Below, piece by piece: positions 63,791 through 64,000 of a stretch of 64,000 nt of DNA (its first letter is position 1; each line of letters starts with the position of its first letter). Location of the stretch: assembly GCA_009841145.1 (NCBI GenBank), contig VXMJ01000071.1:1-64000 (forward strand). Direction: 5' to 3'. The translations under genes and the position numbers were made by a program. Source of the stretch: Caldilineaceae bacterium SB0661_bin_34. Lineage in GTDB: Bacteria; Chloroflexota; Anaerolineae; Caldilineales; Caldilineaceae. The notes under the pieces are model-generated. The model was not told the DNA's origin. It saw only the letters and a program-made list of their open reading frames with translations, and searched no databases.

Positions 63791-64000
63791 CTACTCAGCC
63801 TGAATTTCTTGGCGCACCGCCTCGCGGGCCGCCTCCACATCGTCACCGCGTGCCCGCGCCCGGCGGACAGCCTGCTCCTCGGCTTCGCGGGCGGACACGA
63901 TCGCCTGCCTGGACTGGTCCATGTCCTGCTTGATCTGCAAGCGCTTCATGAACCGTTCAACCTGGCCGGCCGTGTCGATGATCCGCTGCTCACCGGTGTA
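63791..64000 (-). CDS. 3' end of an unidentified gene
   Basis: The last 69 codons of a minus-strand gene enter from the window edge and stop with TAG at 63791-63793. The visible part is one long charged helix, probably a coiled coil (QVERFMKRLQIKQDMDQS, REAEEQAVRRARARGDD, AREAVRQEIQAE). No family can be named from this piece. Codon composition looks like a real gene (GC-rich third positions). Confidence 0.55.
   Translation of the reverse strand, partial: YTGEQRIIDTAGQVERFMKRLQIKQDMDQSRQAIVSAREAEEQAVRRARARGDDVEAAREAVRQEIQAE

Noticed and set aside
1-64000. CRISPR arrays, tRNA and rRNA genes
   Set aside because: No regularly spaced repeats and no cloverleaf or rRNA-like sequence was seen in the intergenic regions; only a covariance-model scan could exclude a missed tRNA.

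Overview
The window is a GC-rich bacterial chromosome segment with very tight gene packing, many ATGA/GTGA overlaps and frequent GTG starts. The gene content fits a Chloroflexota bacterium, perhaps an Anaerolineae/Caldilineae-type lineage: a bacterial Elp3, two multi-gene sugar ABC transporters with Tat-type lipoprotein binding proteins, a Gfo/Idh oxidoreductase, phytanoyl-CoA dioxygenase and Uma2 families, and decayed IS5/IS630 copies. This assignment is inference from gene families; no rRNA or other phylogenetic marker was compared.

Layout. 1-1080: an IS607-type element (serine-recombinase TnpA, 5' part of TnpB) cut by the window edge, lying against a glycosyltransferase. 2.3-13.5 kb: a DEDDh exonuclease fused to a helicase domain that has lost its ATPase motifs, glycosyltransferases, galactokinase, a divergent pair made of a Trm9-like methyltransferase and Elp3 (tRNA wobble-uridine chemistry), and a two-component system. 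13.5-16.5 kb: an overlapping three-gene unit (COG4091 dehydrogenase, aldo/keto reductase, PAP2-like membrane protein). 16.8-22.5 kb: a full phosphate uptake operon pstS-pstC-pstA-pstB-phoU ending in a thioredoxin-type arsenate reductase. 23-28.2 kb: a sugar ABC transporter and a DUF418 membrane protein.

28.2-45.6 kb is an accessory region. It holds an IS630 remnant, an AbiEi/AbiEii-like toxin-antitoxin pair with a palindrome just downstream of its -10 box, a serine recombinase fragment, a fused nucleotidyltransferase-HEPN protein, two tandem SulP anion transporters, a second HEPN-type two-gene unit, a Gfo/Idh oxidoreductase, an Uma2 nuclease, a membrane protein, a PYROXD2-like FAD oxidoreductase and a frameshifted IS5 transposase.

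45.7-52.2 kb: a second sugar-type ABC operon with a TIM-barrel isomerase and a phytanoyl-CoA dioxygenase. A perfect 32-bp palindrome separates the binding-protein gene from the permeases. A divergent M20 peptidase follows. 52.2-64 kb: a tyrosine recombinase, an uncharacterised Pro/Ala-rich protein, an overlapping four-gene minus-strand unit (beta-RFAP-synthase-like GHMP protein, TrpF-like protein, zinc alcohol dehydrogenase, DnaE), a small protein of a WPDASLG-motif family, thymidine kinase, and the 3' end of an unidentified gene.

The most interesting units are the Elp3/Trm9-like pair (possible bacterial mcm5U34), the pairing of two enzyme families that act on phosphoribosylated aminobenzoates, and the exonuclease with a dead DinG-type helicase body. 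I saw no tRNA, rRNA, CRISPR array or replication origin.
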